Shown here piece by piece: positions 23,504 to 32,407 of a stretch of 44,634 bases of DNA (position 1 is its first letter; the number at the start of each line of letters is the position of its first letter). A program made the translations under genes and the position numbers. The notes beneath the pieces are model-generated. The model saw only the letters and a list, made by a program, of their open reading frames with translations. It was not told the DNA's origin and made no database searches. Source of the stretch: Bacteroidaceae bacterium (GTDB taxonomy: Bacteria; Bacteroidota; Bacteroidia; Bacteroidales; Bacteroidaceae); NCBI GenBank assembly GCA_900771425.1, contig CAAGNV010000045.1:1-44634 (forward strand), read 5' to 3'.

Positions 23504-26203
23504 TTACTTCACTACGAATGGGAGTACCTTGAGGTCGGCATCGCGTGATGAATTGCCATAAAGAATCTGGTATTCACCTGCGAATACGTCGAGGTCATCC
23601 TTTTCGTACTTGTAATATGAGAATGCATCGGCATCGAGTGTAAGCTTGACGTTGACAGTCTGACCGGCAGGTACCTCAACACGCTTGTAACCCTTGAGCG
23701 ACTTGATTGGTGCATCAGGGTTTGTGAGGCTCTTGACGTAAACCTGAACTACTTCGGCACCGTCCTTCTGTCCTGCGTTGGTTACAGGGATAGTGATGTC
23801 AACACTCTTGCCTGCCTTGATTGACTTCTTTGAAAGCTTAGCCTGACCGAACTGGAAGTCGGTGTAGCTGAGTCCGTATCCGAATGCATAGAGAGGTTCG
23901 CCCTTGAAGTAACGATAGGTACGGTTCTCCATGCTATAATCGAGGAAGTCTGGGAGGTCGGAAGTTGACTTGTAGAATGTAACAGGGAGCTTGCCTGAAG
24001 GGTTGAAGTCACCGAAGAGTACGTCGGCAACGGCAGTACCACCTTCCTGACCTGGGTACCAGCTCTGGAGAAGTGCGTTGTAGTATGGTTCAACATCGGT
24101 GAATGCGATACAGCTACCTGAGCAGTTGACGAATACCACCTTGATGCCAGCCTGGCTCAGAGCCTTGATGCAACGCTGCTGAACTGCAGGGAGTTCGATT
24201 GTCGAACGCTCGTGTCCTTCACCTTCCTGTGATGAAGTGATACCACCTACGAAGATAACAGCGTCATAGTTCTTAACCTGCTGTGCGAGTTCATCAAATT
24301 CAGCAATTTTACGTTCATAGATGTTGACATTGAGGTTAGAGTTAGTACCTGCAGTCTCTGACTTATAGAGGATTTCGATGTCGTAAGTCTTGCCAGCCTC
24401 AACTGCGTAGTGAGGGTCTGCCTGACGACGGCCGAAACCACCGAAGCCACCGCCACCGAATGGATTGTTCTGCATGAGTTCCTGACGCTGTGCTTCTGTA
24501 AGCTGCATGCCAGGAGTGAACTTGAATGAGAGAGGCTTGCGCTCTGTCACAACCTCGCCGTTTACCTTGACTGTGTAGCTTCCACCACGAACTGCGAAGC
24601 TGAGGTCACCAGTGAAGTCGCTTGTGAACTTACCTGTATAGCGTGCAGTGAAGTCGCTTGAAGGAACACCTTCGCCGAATCCGTAACCACCGTCAGTCAT
24701 GAAGTCAATCTTAGTGACATTGTCGGTGCGGCACGTGTTGCCTGTCCAATCGGTTGAAGCGTAGTATTCGCTGTAGAAACCATCCTTGCCGTTTGAACCC
24801 TTAATCTTGTCCATCTTTGACACCTGGATGTATTCGTTGTCGATGTCGCAGCCACGGATGTAATCTACCTGTGCGCCTGGCATCTTATTCTTGATACCCT
24901 GCAGGATAGTTACAGTGTGGGTAGGAGTACCGCTGTAGTTACCACGGATCATCTCGATGTCGTCAGCGTTAGGACCGATGACTGCAATCTTCTTGATTGA
25001 CTTTGAGAGTGGGAGCACGCCGTCGTTCTTGAGGAGTACCTGTGCCTCACGAGCGAGGAGGAGCGCATGGTCACGGTGAGCCTGACAGTCAACGACGCTG
25101 CCTGGAATAGTAGAATATGGGTTCATCTCGTCAGGGTCGAACATACCGAGTTCGATACGAGCCTTGATGAGTCGGCGGAGTGACACGTCGAGGTCTTTCT
25201 CCTCGATTGTACCTTGCTTCATACCTTCGACGAGTGACTGATAACTGCGTCCGCACTCAAGGTCAGTACCGTTGCGCACTGCATCAGAACTGGCAGTCAT
25301 GGCGTTCTCGTGTGTACCGTGAGCATTCTTGTTGAAGAAGTCGTTGATGGCATCGCAGTCGCTGACTACGAGTCCTTGGAAATTCCAACGGTCACGGAGA
25401 ATCTGAATAAGCAGACGGCTTGAAGTACAGCAAGGTTCGCCTTCGAATGCGCTGTATGCACACATCACTTCCTGTACGTTACCTTCCTTGACGAGAGTCT
25501 TGAATGCCGGGAGATAAGTTTCCCAAAGGTCACGTCCTGATGGTTCAGAGTTGAAACGGTGACGCTGTGGCTCCGGACCGCTGTGAACGGCATAGTGCTT
25601 TGCGCAGGCATGAGTCTTATAATACTTGTCGTCGTCACCCTGCATGCCGAGAACTACGTTGAGTCCCATGCGTGAAGTGAGGTAAGGGTCTTCACCGTAA
25701 GTTTCCTGACCGCGTCCCCAACGTGGGTCACGGAAGATGTTTACGTTAGGTGCCCAGAATGTAAGGTTTGGTTCAGAAGATACGTAAGGGCCGATGTTTC
25801 CTACTCGTGGGATAGAGTTGTAGCGTCCACGTGCTTCGTCCGACACCATCTTGTACGCCTTGAGTTCAGCATCGTCGTCGAATGTTGCAGCCAGGGCTAT
25901 GCACTGTGGGAATACCGTTACGTCGCTGACGCCCATAAGTCCGTGACAAGCCTCTCCCCACCAGTTGTAAGCAGGGATTTCAAGGCGTTCGATAGCCAAC
26001 GAACGGTTCATCATCATGCTCACTTTCTCTTCTGGAGTAAGGAGGCTGATGAGGTTGTCAACACGTTCTTCAACTGACAGTTTTGGATTCATGAACGGAT
26101 ACTTGTAGTTACCGTTCGCATCTGGCTTAAAGCCATCAGGTGCAGTAGCCGACATCATGAGCGATGACATCAATGCTGCGACCAAGATTGTGATTTTTTT
26201 CAT
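23504..26203 (-). CDS. Glycoside hydrolase family 3 enzyme with PA14 domain
   Basis: This 899-residue exported enzyme has a signal peptide (1-20). The GH3 N-terminal barrel spans about 50-350. The catalytic nucleophile Asp282 is in FQGLVVSDCDAI, with substrate-site motifs RDPRWGRGQETYGEDPYL and CAKHYAVHSGPE. The second GH3 domain is interrupted by a PA14-like insert (about residues 465-640, GFYSEYYASTDWTGN, then VRGGSYTVKVNGEVV), which in relatives caps the active site. The insert contains a Gly/Phe-rich loop (FGGGGFGGFGRR). A fibronectin type III-like domain ends the protein. Likely substrates are beta-glucosides or beta-xylosides in plant polysaccharide breakdown; specificity is not resolved. 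No SusC/D genes are adjacent. Confidence 0.93.
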   Translation of the reverse strand: MKKITILVAALMSSLMMSATAPDGFKPDANGNYKYPFMNPKLSVEERVDNLISLLTPEEKVSMMMNRSLAIERLEIPAYNWWGEACHGLMGVSDVTVFPQCIALAATFDDDAELKAYKMVSDEARGRYNSIPRVGNIGPYVSSEPNLTFWAPNVNIFRDPRWGRGQETYGEDPYLTSRMGLNVVLGMQGDDDKYYKTHACAKHYAVHSGPEPQRHRFNSEPSGRDLWETYLPAFKTLVKEGNVQEVMCAYSAFEGEPCCTSSRLLIQILRDRWNFQGLVVSDCDAINDFFNKNAHGTHENAMTASSDAVRNGTDLECGRSYQSLVEGMKQGTIEEKDLDVSLRRLIKARIELGMFDPDEMNPYSTIPGSVVDCQAHRDHALLLAREAQVLLKNDGVLPLSKSIKKIAVIGPNADDIEMIRGNYSGTPTHTVTILQGIKNKMPGAQVDYIRGCDIDNEYIQVSKMDKIKGSNGKDGFYSEYYASTDWTGNTCRTDNVTKIDFMTDGGYGFGEGVPSSDFTARYTGKFTSDFTGDLSFAVRGGSYTVKVNGEVVTERKPLSFKFTPGMQLTEAQRQELMQNNPFGGGGFGGFGRRQADPHYAVEAGKTYDIEILYKSETAGTNSNLNVNIYERKIAEFDELAQQVKNYDAVIFVGGITSSQEGEGHERSTIELPAVQQRCIKALSQAGIKVVFVNCSGSCIAFTDVEPYYNALLQSWYPGQEGGTAVADVLFGDFNPSGKLPVTFYKSTSDLPDFLDYSMENRTYRYFKGEPLYAFGYGLSYTDFQFGQAKLSKKSIKAGKSVDITIPVTNAGQKDGAEVVQVYVKSLTNPDAPIKSLKGYKRVEVPAGQTVNVKLTLDADAFSYYKYEKDDLDVFAGEYQILYGNSSRDADLKVLPFVVK

Positions 26204-26271
26204 ACGGTTTGAGTTTGTTTTGATTGGTTGGTTGATTTATTTTGGTTTCTGTATAATGGTGTTTCGTAATA

Positions 26272-26298
26272 GTCTCTCCGACCTTCCGAAAGGGAGAC
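26272..26298 (-). terminator. Possible terminator between lipoprotein and GH3 genes
   Basis: GTCTCTCC (26272-26279) and GGGAGAC (26292-26298) can pair around a 12-nt loop. There is no T-run, so it may be only a leaky terminator or a leader hairpin of the GH3 gene. Confidence 0.35.
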
Positions 26299-26329
26299 TT
26301 ACAAAATCAATATAACTAACGGTGCTTAA

Positions 26330-26953
26330 TTAAGGTATCCACTTGCGATGTATTTCCTTTACCTCGCCGTTCATGATTACGACACGTGTATCAAGATCAC
26401 TGAATCTCTGGCGGTTGTCTGCAAGCGATTCGATATATGGACGTTGCGATACAAGTATGGTATCATTAGCGTCTGTTGGGTTTTCACCGCAATCAATGAT
26501 GACCAGGTCTTGCGAAATTGGCAATGTAGCCTTGCCGAGTTTAGTGTAAGTGGAATGATCGTCGAACTGTACCGAGCGATATGTACCACCTTCGTAGCCC
26601 TCAAGCCAGCAGCCTCCTTCTTCAAGTCCGCCATTGATGCTGAGAGTGCCGTTGACGACCTCCATCGTATCCACGACCATTGGTTTTGATTCATAAACAA
26701 GAGTGTCTCCGACCTTGAGTTCAGCGATTTCAACTGCGTCGTACAGGTCTTCACAGAACACAGTCATGCTCAGTGTACCTTCTTCCCAATTGAAGTCTGC
26801 TGCAGTGAAGTCAGCCGCAACAGTGCAGTCGATCAATGAATCTACGGTAATTCCGTCGGAAAGTGTTGAAATGCGCTTGGGTCCTTTTTCTTGTGCACAA
26901 CTGCAAATCAGTGCAGTTACTGCCATCAGCGACAATATCTTTGATGTTTTCAT
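26330..26953 (-). CDS. Hypothetical lipoprotein, 207 aa
   Basis: This 207-residue protein has a lipoprotein signal peptide with lipobox LICSC and Cys19 as the expected lipidated residue. The mature part is acidic and predicted beta-rich, with repeated short strands (GTLSMTVFCEDLYDAVEI, VNGTLSINGGLEEGGCWLEGY). I recognise no domain. It lies 126 bp upstream of the GH3 gene on the same strand, with a promoter at 26994-27023. It could be co-transcribed with that glycosidase, but a hairpin between them leaves this open. Confidence 0.75.
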   Translation of the reverse strand: MKTSKILSLMAVTALICSCAQEKGPKRISTLSDGITVDSLIDCTVAADFTAADFNWEEGTLSMTVFCEDLYDAVEIAELKVGDTLVYESKPMVVDTMEVVNGTLSINGGLEEGGCWLEGYEGGTYRSVQFDDHSTYTKLGKATLPISQDLVIIDCGENPTDANDTILVSQRPYIESLADNRQRFSDLDTRVVIMNGEVKEIHRKWIP

Positions 26954-26993
26954 GTTGAAAGTGTTTACGTGTTCAAATTTACGAAAATGATGT

Positions 26994-27023
26994 CAAATAT
27001 ACGGAAAATAATTAAATAAGCAA
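26994..27023 (-). promoter_or_regulatory. Promoter of the lipoprotein gene
   Basis: On the minus strand TTG (27023-27021), 19 bp, then TATATTTG (27001-26994), about 40 bp before the start codon. A second -7-like TAAATTTG lies at 26981-26974 without a good -33. Confidence 0.7.
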
Positions 27024-27045
27024 CGAATGCTCAGCTTTTTTAGCA

Positions 27046-28152
27046 CTACAGCTCGGCATCTTTCAGTCGTTCAGCATTTTCTGCAACAATGAGGTGGTCG
27101 ATGCAGTCCTGAATGTCTCCGTCCATGAATGCCGCCAGGTTATAGATTGTGTAGTTGATGCGATGGTCAGTGATTCGACCCTGCGGATAGTTATAGGTAC
27201 GGATCTTTGCCGAACGGTCGCCGGTACTTACCATAGTCTTGCGGCGACTTGCTATGTCATCGATATACTTCTGGTGTTCACGGTCATAAATGAATGTACG
27301 AAGTCGTGCCAAGGCGCGTTCCTTGTTCTTTGGCTGGTCGCGTGTCTCGGTACATTCCACAAGGATTTCCTCTTCGATTCCGGTGTTGGGGTTTCGCCAC
27401 ATGTAACGTGCACGCACTCCTGACTCCACCTTATTGACGTTCTGACCGCCGGCACCGCTCGAACGGAATGTATCCCACTTGATAGCTCCTTCATTGATTT
27501 CAACATCGAAGGCATCGGCTTCTGGCAGTACTGCCACCGTAGCAGCAGAGGTGTGGACACGTCCCTGAGTCTCAGTAACAGGCACACGCTGAACGCGATG
27601 CACGCCGCTTTCATATTTCAGAATACCGTAAACGCCTTCGCCCATAACGTTGAAGATGATTTCCTTGTAACCACCGGCAGCACCTTCGGAGAAACTCGAT
27701 ATGGTTACTTTCCAGCCTTTGGTTTCACAGTACTTGGTGTACATACGGAAGAGGTCTCCGGCAAAGAGTGCAGCTTCGTCGCCACCCGTTCCGCCGCGAA
27801 TTTCCATCACCACGTTCTTGCCGTCCTCTGGGTCGGCAGGTACGAGCAGCAGTTTGATTTCCTCCTCAAGTTCAGGCAATCGCTGCTCTGCGGCCTGGAG
27901 TTCCTCGCGAGCCATTTCTTTCATCTCGGGGTCATCCTCGAGGGTTATCATCTGGCGAGCCTCATCGGCATTCTGCATACACTGGATGTACTCCTTGCGT
28001 GCAGCCATCAGGTCGCCCAGTTCCTTGTATTCCTTGGTCAGTTTCACATATCGCTTTTGGTCACCGATGACATTTGGGTCGGTGATCAGAGTCGATACTT
28101 CTTCAAATCGGCTCACTAAGCCTTCAAGTTTTTCGAGTATGTTTGTTGCCAT
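27046..28152 (-). CDS. prfA: Peptide chain release factor 1
   Basis: This 368-residue protein terminates translation at UAA and UAG codons. The GGQ catalytic motif is at residues 235-237 (SSGAGGQNVNKVESGVR). The stop-codon recognition loop has PVT at 191-193 (RVPVTETQGRVHTSAATVAVLPEA), the RF1-type P-x-T, rather than the SPF of RF2. The N-terminal helical domain (1-105) and the conserved IRGGTGGDEAALFAGDL are present. It follows the (p)ppGpp synthetase gene by 119 bp. In that gap TTGGACG (28175) and CGTCCAA (28249) are inverted, but no promoter is obvious. Confidence 0.97.
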   Translation of the reverse strand: MATNILEKLEGLVSRFEEVSTLITDPNVIGDQKRYVKLTKEYKELGDLMAARKEYIQCMQNADEARQMITLEDDPEMKEMAREELQAAEQRLPELEEEIKLLLVPADPEDGKNVVMEIRGGTGGDEAALFAGDLFRMYTKYCETKGWKVTISSFSEGAAGGYKEIIFNVMGEGVYGILKYESGVHRVQRVPVTETQGRVHTSAATVAVLPEADAFDVEINEGAIKWDTFRSSGAGGQNVNKVESGVRARYMWRNPNTGIEEEILVECTETRDQPKNKERALARLRTFIYDREHQKYIDDIASRRKTMVSTGDRSAKIRTYNYPQGRITDHRINYTIYNLAAFMDGDIQDCIDHLIVAENAERLKDAEL

Positions 28153-28271
28153 ATTCAGTTGATGGTTTGTACCGTTGGACGTTTAGCGGCTATTGGGAGT
28201 GGCGATGTAGGGTTCGGCCACCTTTGTCCAAATGAGCGAACGGCCTATCGTCCAATCTCAGGAATCCTCAA

Positions 28272-30557
28272 TTACAGTCTGACGACTTCTTTGACGTCAG
28301 GTATTTTCTTGAGGTTAGATATTATCGTTTTTACTTCTTCCACGTCGTGGACATAAAGTCCGATCTTGCCTTCGAATATGCCGTCGATGCTCTCAATCTC
28401 CATCTTACGTATGTTGACATTGAGCAACTGCGAGATGACGTGGGTGATGCTATTGAGCAGTCCGACCTTATCGACTCCATTGAGTTGGATCGTGACGAGG
28501 AACTGCATCTGATGCCCCATGCTCCACTTGGCAGAGAAGATGCGTTTACCGTTGCTTGCCTTGATTTTCATTGCGTCTTCACATTCCAGTTTGTGGATGA
28601 TAATTTGATTGTCATCGTCGAGGTAGCCCATCACGTCGTCCCCTGGTATTGGGTTGCAGCATGGTGCGAGGTGGAACTTGTGCTGGACGGTATCTTCGGT
28701 CAGTATCAATGGCTTCTTCTTGTCGTAGCCTTCGGTATTGACTTCCGACGGGATTTGCTTATTGTCGTTGTTTCTGGCAGCCCTGCCGAACGAGAGGATT
28801 CGACGCCAGCCAGCCTTGTCCTTATGTTTGAGGAATGCTTCGTCGTCATCGCCCAAGATGATTTTCTCCTGTCCGATGGCAAGACAAAGTTCATCGGGCT
28901 TGCGCACTCCGTGGTGCTTGCACAGTTTATCTACGGTGGCTGTGTCGCGGACGATTTCGATTTTCTGGAAGAAGTCGTCGAGCATGGTACTGCCCAACTG
29001 TCGCTGTTCACGTTCTTCCTTGCGTATGGCGGCAAGAATCTTTGTACGTGCCTTGGCCGTACTGACTATCTTGAGCCATGACGGCTGCACCTTCTGTGAC
29101 TTTTGTGTAAGGATTTCCACTTGGTCACCACTTTGCAGGATATAACTCATTGCCACGAGTTTATGATTGACCTTGGCACCTATGCAGTGGTTACCCACGA
29201 CTGTATGGATGGTGTATGCAAAGTCAAGTGCCGTTGCACCGTTCGGCATGGTTCGCAGTTCGCCCTTTGGCGTAAATACCACTATCTCGGACGCATATAG
29301 GTTGAGTTTTATGGTGTCGAGGAAGTCCATGGCGTCAGGCTGTGGGTCATCGAGTATTTCCTTGATGGTGATGAGCCACTTGTCGAGTTCCTGCGACGAC
29401 GGACTGTCATCGTCCTCGTGCGATGTTTTGACGACAGTGTGTCCCTGTTCATCGACGGTCATCGTGTCCTTGTATTTCCAGTGTGCCGCAAAGCCTTTCT
29501 CGGCAATTTCGTTCATGCGTTGGCTACGTATCTGCACCTCAATCCATTCACCTGCATTGCTCATCAGTGTTATGTGGAGTGCCTGATAGCCATTGGCTTT
29601 AGGGTGGTTGACCCAGTCGCGGAGTCGCTCAGGATGTGAAGGATAAAGTTGTGTGATTGCTACGTATAGGTTGAAGCACTCGTTCCGTTCGTCCCATCCT
29701 TCGCGTGGTTCAAACACGATTCGCACAGCCAGTATGTCATAGATTTCCTCGAACGGAATATGCTTGTTCTGCATCTTCGTCCAGATAGAATAAGGCGTCT
29801 TGATACGTGCCTTGATTGAGTATTTGATGCCCAATTTGTCGAGTTGCGTGCGTATCGGAGCCGTAAATTCGTCGAAGACAGTGTTACGCTCTGCCTCGGT
29901 GGCAGCAAGTTTCTTTTCGATGGCAGCATATTCTGTCGGATGTTCGTACTTAAATGCCAGATTCTCTAGTTCCGACTTTATGGCATTCAGTCCCAATCGG
30001 TTGGCCAGCGGGGCATAGATATAGAGAGTCTCTCCGGCTATCTTGTACTGCTTGTCCTTGCGCTGACTGCCCAGGGTGCGCATATTATGCAGACGGTCAG
30101 CCATCTTGATGAGTACCACACGGATATCGTCGTTCATCGTGAGCAGCAATTTCTTGAAGTTCTCAGCCTGCGCCGAAGCATGTTCGCCGAATATGCCTCC
30201 CGATATTTTTGTCAGTCCGTCAACGATTTGCGCGATCTTTGGTCCGAACATGTTTTCGATGTCGTCGGTAGTGTATTCTGTATCTTCGACCACATCATGG
30301 AGCAGCGCTGAGCATATCGACGTAGAGCCCAGTCCGATTTCGCCCGCCACGATTTGTGCGACGGCAATCGGGTGCATGATGTATGGTTCACCCGAGAGGC
30401 GGCGCACACCTTTGTGGGCATGCTTTGCAAAGTTGAAGGCCTTGGTTATGATATCAACCTTCTTTCTGTGTTTGGTAGTGAGATAGGTGTCGATGAGTTT
30501 CTGAAACGCCTCTTCCACCATCTGTTCTTCCAGTTGTTCGTTGCTCTGCTCTTCCAT
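28272..30557 (-). CDS. rel: Bifunctional (p)ppGpp synthetase/hydrolase (Rel/SpoT family)
   Basis: This 761-residue stringent-response enzyme has all the usual domains. The HD hydrolase domain (about 35-190) has intact motifs HAHKGVRRLSGEPYIMHP and LLHDVVEDTEYT (His87-Asp88). The synthetase domain (about 240-390) has YSIWTKMQNKHIPFEEIYDILAVRI and YQALHITLMSNAGEWIEVQIR. A TGS domain (about 405-470, VFTPKGELRTMPNGATALDFAY) and a C-terminal ACT domain (680-760) follow. Intact hydrolase motifs indicate that it both makes and degrades (p)ppGpp. It starts 22 bp after the DUF5683 stop, so it is part of that operon. Confidence 0.96.
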   Translation of the reverse strand: MEEQSNEQLEEQMVEEAFQKLIDTYLTTKHRKKVDIITKAFNFAKHAHKGVRRLSGEPYIMHPIAVAQIVAGEIGLGSTSICSALLHDVVEDTEYTTDDIENMFGPKIAQIVDGLTKISGGIFGEHASAQAENFKKLLLTMNDDIRVVLIKMADRLHNMRTLGSQRKDKQYKIAGETLYIYAPLANRLGLNAIKSELENLAFKYEHPTEYAAIEKKLAATEAERNTVFDEFTAPIRTQLDKLGIKYSIKARIKTPYSIWTKMQNKHIPFEEIYDILAVRIVFEPREGWDERNECFNLYVAITQLYPSHPERLRDWVNHPKANGYQALHITLMSNAGEWIEVQIRSQRMNEIAEKGFAAHWKYKDTMTVDEQGHTVVKTSHEDDDSPSSQELDKWLITIKEILDDPQPDAMDFLDTIKLNLYASEIVVFTPKGELRTMPNGATALDFAYTIHTVVGNHCIGAKVNHKLVAMSYILQSGDQVEILTQKSQKVQPSWLKIVSTAKARTKILAAIRKEEREQRQLGSTMLDDFFQKIEIVRDTATVDKLCKHHGVRKPDELCLAIGQEKIILGDDDEAFLKHKDKAGWRRILSFGRAARNNDNKQIPSEVNTEGYDKKKPLILTEDTVQHKFHLAPCCNPIPGDDVMGYLDDDNQIIIHKLECEDAMKIKASNGKRIFSAKWSMGHQMQFLVTIQLNGVDKVGLLNSITHVISQLLNVNIRKMEIESIDGIFEGKIGLYVHDVEEVKTIISNLKKIPDVKEVVRL

Positions 30558-30579
30558 AAGCGTCTGTGTGTTAATCGAG

Positions 30580-31440
30580 TTAGAAACTAAGACTGCACTG
30601 TACTCCGTACGATTGATTAGGGTAAGGCGACCGTGCTGCCAGCGAACCTGAGTTGATGACTGACGGGCGTACTTTCATAGAGAGTTCTCGGCTGATGTCG
30701 AAGCTGGACAGTTCGGCATCGACATAAGCATCTATCACGCTTAGTGCATAAACTCCTATCATACAGAATATACTGAGATCACGATAGCGTCGGTAATAGT
30801 CTTTCTTGCGTCGGAACAGGTCTTGAATGCGCTGTTTGTTTGCATTCACGTCGTAATTGGTCGGCAGGAAATCCTCGTAGCTCTTTGTATTGGGGTCATC
30901 GTCCATGATGTCGATATACGCCTGCGAATAGTCGCGGTACATCGTGCCGTTCCAGTTGAGGGCATATACGCATCCGAGGAATCCTCCATATATGAGTGGC
31001 AGTTTCCAGTATTTACGGTTATATATCTGTCCACCACCCGGGAACACGATAGCCAGCCACATGGCTTTCTTCGAGTCGGGCACGAACTGTTTCTTGACTT
31101 GCATCTCGGTCGCCAACTGCCTTTGGGTAATTGCGAGCAGCGAATCGACCACTGCCAGCGTGTCTGCCAACGCAGTATTTATCGCAGTATCAGTCCCATC
31201 GGCTGCAATCATGGCAGTAGAGTCGGTTGCCGGCATCGTGCTGACCGTTGAAGTTGAGTCGGGGATTGGCAGTGTCCTCAGCGTGTCGGTCTGGGCTGGC
31301 ACTGGCTGGCGCGAACGGCGTTGCTGAGCCTTCGGAACTCGCTCCTGTGCCGAGACCGTCAGCATGGCGAACACGAACATGACGGCCGTCATGCCCATTG
31401 CTTTGTTACTTAGTAATATATTGTATATTTTGCGAATCAT
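30580..31440 (-). CDS. DUF5683 family membrane protein
   Basis: This 286-residue protein has an N-terminal signal or anchor segment (residues 15-31). A Thr/Ser/Ala-rich linker spans about 40-105 (many TDST repeats). The conserved DUF5683 core has KKAMWLAIVFPGGGQIYNRKYWKLPLIYGGFLGCVYAL and FCMIGVYALSVIDAYVDAELSSFDIS. It is expected in the envelope; function is unknown. From memory, in many Bacteroidales the family lies in the order parA, parB, DUF5683, lytic transglycosylase, rel. Here it lies between the ParA-like gene and rel, but parB and the transglycosylase are absent. Confidence 0.85.
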   Translation of the reverse strand: MIRKIYNILLSNKAMGMTAVMFVFAMLTVSAQERVPKAQQRRSRQPVPAQTDTLRTLPIPDSTSTVSTMPATDSTAMIAADGTDTAINTALADTLAVVDSLLAITQRQLATEMQVKKQFVPDSKKAMWLAIVFPGGGQIYNRKYWKLPLIYGGFLGCVYALNWNGTMYRDYSQAYIDIMDDDPNTKSYEDFLPTNYDVNANKQRIQDLFRRKKDYYRRYRDLSIFCMIGVYALSVIDAYVDAELSSFDISRELSMKVRPSVINSGSLAARSPYPNQSYGVQCSLSF

Positions 31441-31510
31441 TTGCTTCGTATATGCCTTGTTTGGTTTACATGCTTGCGGTGGCGGGGACTTAGCCTGTCC
31501 TGCGGCGGTT

Positions 31511-32215
31511 TCAGTTCTTACTTGTGCGCAGGAGGAGTTCTCTGGTCAGTTCCGCATAATCGCTGTCGGGGTTATTGCTTTCCCGAATCACCGTATCGAA
31601 CATGAAGTCGCCGAACAGCCAGCAGTATTCCTTTACGTTTCGTTCGGTAGAGCGCAGACTGTCATCGTAGCGTGTCAGCAACAGTCCTTCCAGGCGCAGC
31701 CGGTCGTTCCACTCGCTGCTGACGGTCTTGATGGTCCGCATCACTTCTGCCACGCCGTCCATGCCGAAGTAATCGCAGCACAGCGGTACTATAACGCTGT
31801 CGGAGGCGACAAGTGCATTGAGTGTCAGCAGTCCGAGCGACGACGGTGTGTCGATGACGATGTAGTCGTATTCCTCGGCACGACTGCCAAGCAGACTTTT
31901 CAACCTCTGTTCACGTTCCGGCATCTGTGCAGCCTTCAGTTCGAATGTCACAAGGTCGGCATTTCCTGCCAGCACATGCATACGTTCCGATACTGCCGTC
32001 ACCGTCTGAATCATGCCGATGGCATCACCGCAAAGGTTCAGGGAACCGTCTGCACGTAACTGCCCTGGCAAGCGCTTTGCCAAGCCCGACAGGGGGTCGC
32101 AATCGACAAGGAGCGTACGGCCTGCGATGGTTGCCAGGTTGCATGCAAGATACCACGCCGTAGTGCTTTTACCGACGGCATCCTGGTTGCTGACTATCGA
32201 CACTGTCCTACTCAT
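31511..32215 (-). CDS. ParA/Soj family ATPase with altered P-loop
   Basis: This protein has about 234 residues from the ATG at 32215; the extension to 32263 would overlap the promoter. It matches chromosomal ParA/Soj in overall order: P-loop, LLVDCDP (Asp38-Asp40), YDYIVIDTPSSLGLLTLNALVASDSVIVPL and a C-terminal region with ESNNPDSDYAELTREL. The P-loop reads SNQDAVGKSTT (residues 9-19) instead of the usual NQKGGVGKTT. Thus the ATP-contacting Lys of GKS (K16) is kept, but the signature lysine and the double glycine of the deviant Walker A motif are missing. No parB follows; the DUF5683 gene begins 70 bp downstream. It may be a divergent orphan regulator. Confidence 0.88.
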   Translation of the reverse strand: MSRTVSIVSNQDAVGKSTTAWYLACNLATIAGRTLLVDCDPLSGLAKRLPGQLRADGSLNLCGDAIGMIQTVTAVSERMHVLAGNADLVTFELKAAQMPEREQRLKSLLGSRAEEYDYIVIDTPSSLGLLTLNALVASDSVIVPLCCDYFGMDGVAEVMRTIKTVSSEWNDRLRLEGLLLTRYDDSLRSTERNVKEYCWLFGDFMFDTVIRESNNPDSDYAELTRELLLRTSKN

Positions 32216-32232
32216 ACATTCTAAATAAGTTG

Positions 32233-32263
32233 CAAAATTAACAATAAAAAACCAATTGAGCAA
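32233..32263 (-). promoter_or_regulatory. Promoter of the ParA-like gene
   Basis: On the minus strand TTG (32263-32261), 20 bp, then TAATTTTG (32240-32233). It implies a very short leader before the ATG at 32215 and supports that start. Confidence 0.65.
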
Positions 32264-32324
32264 CAGATTTGAAAGATTTAACAGATTTTTCTGTTCTTTG
32301 TCTTTCTCCTATTACTTTTTTTTG

Positions 32325-32332
32325 TACCTTTG
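32325..32332 (+). promoter_or_regulatory. -7 element for the glycosyltransferase gene
   Basis: TACCTTTG lies 75 bp before the ATG at 32408. The -33 region is T-rich but without a clear TTTG at 19-20 bp. Confidence 0.5.
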
Positions 32333-32407
32333 CCGAGAAATAAAGAATTGAATGAGCATTGGCACATCCGCTGCCGATACACATCGCACATAAACAACAT
32401 CATACCT

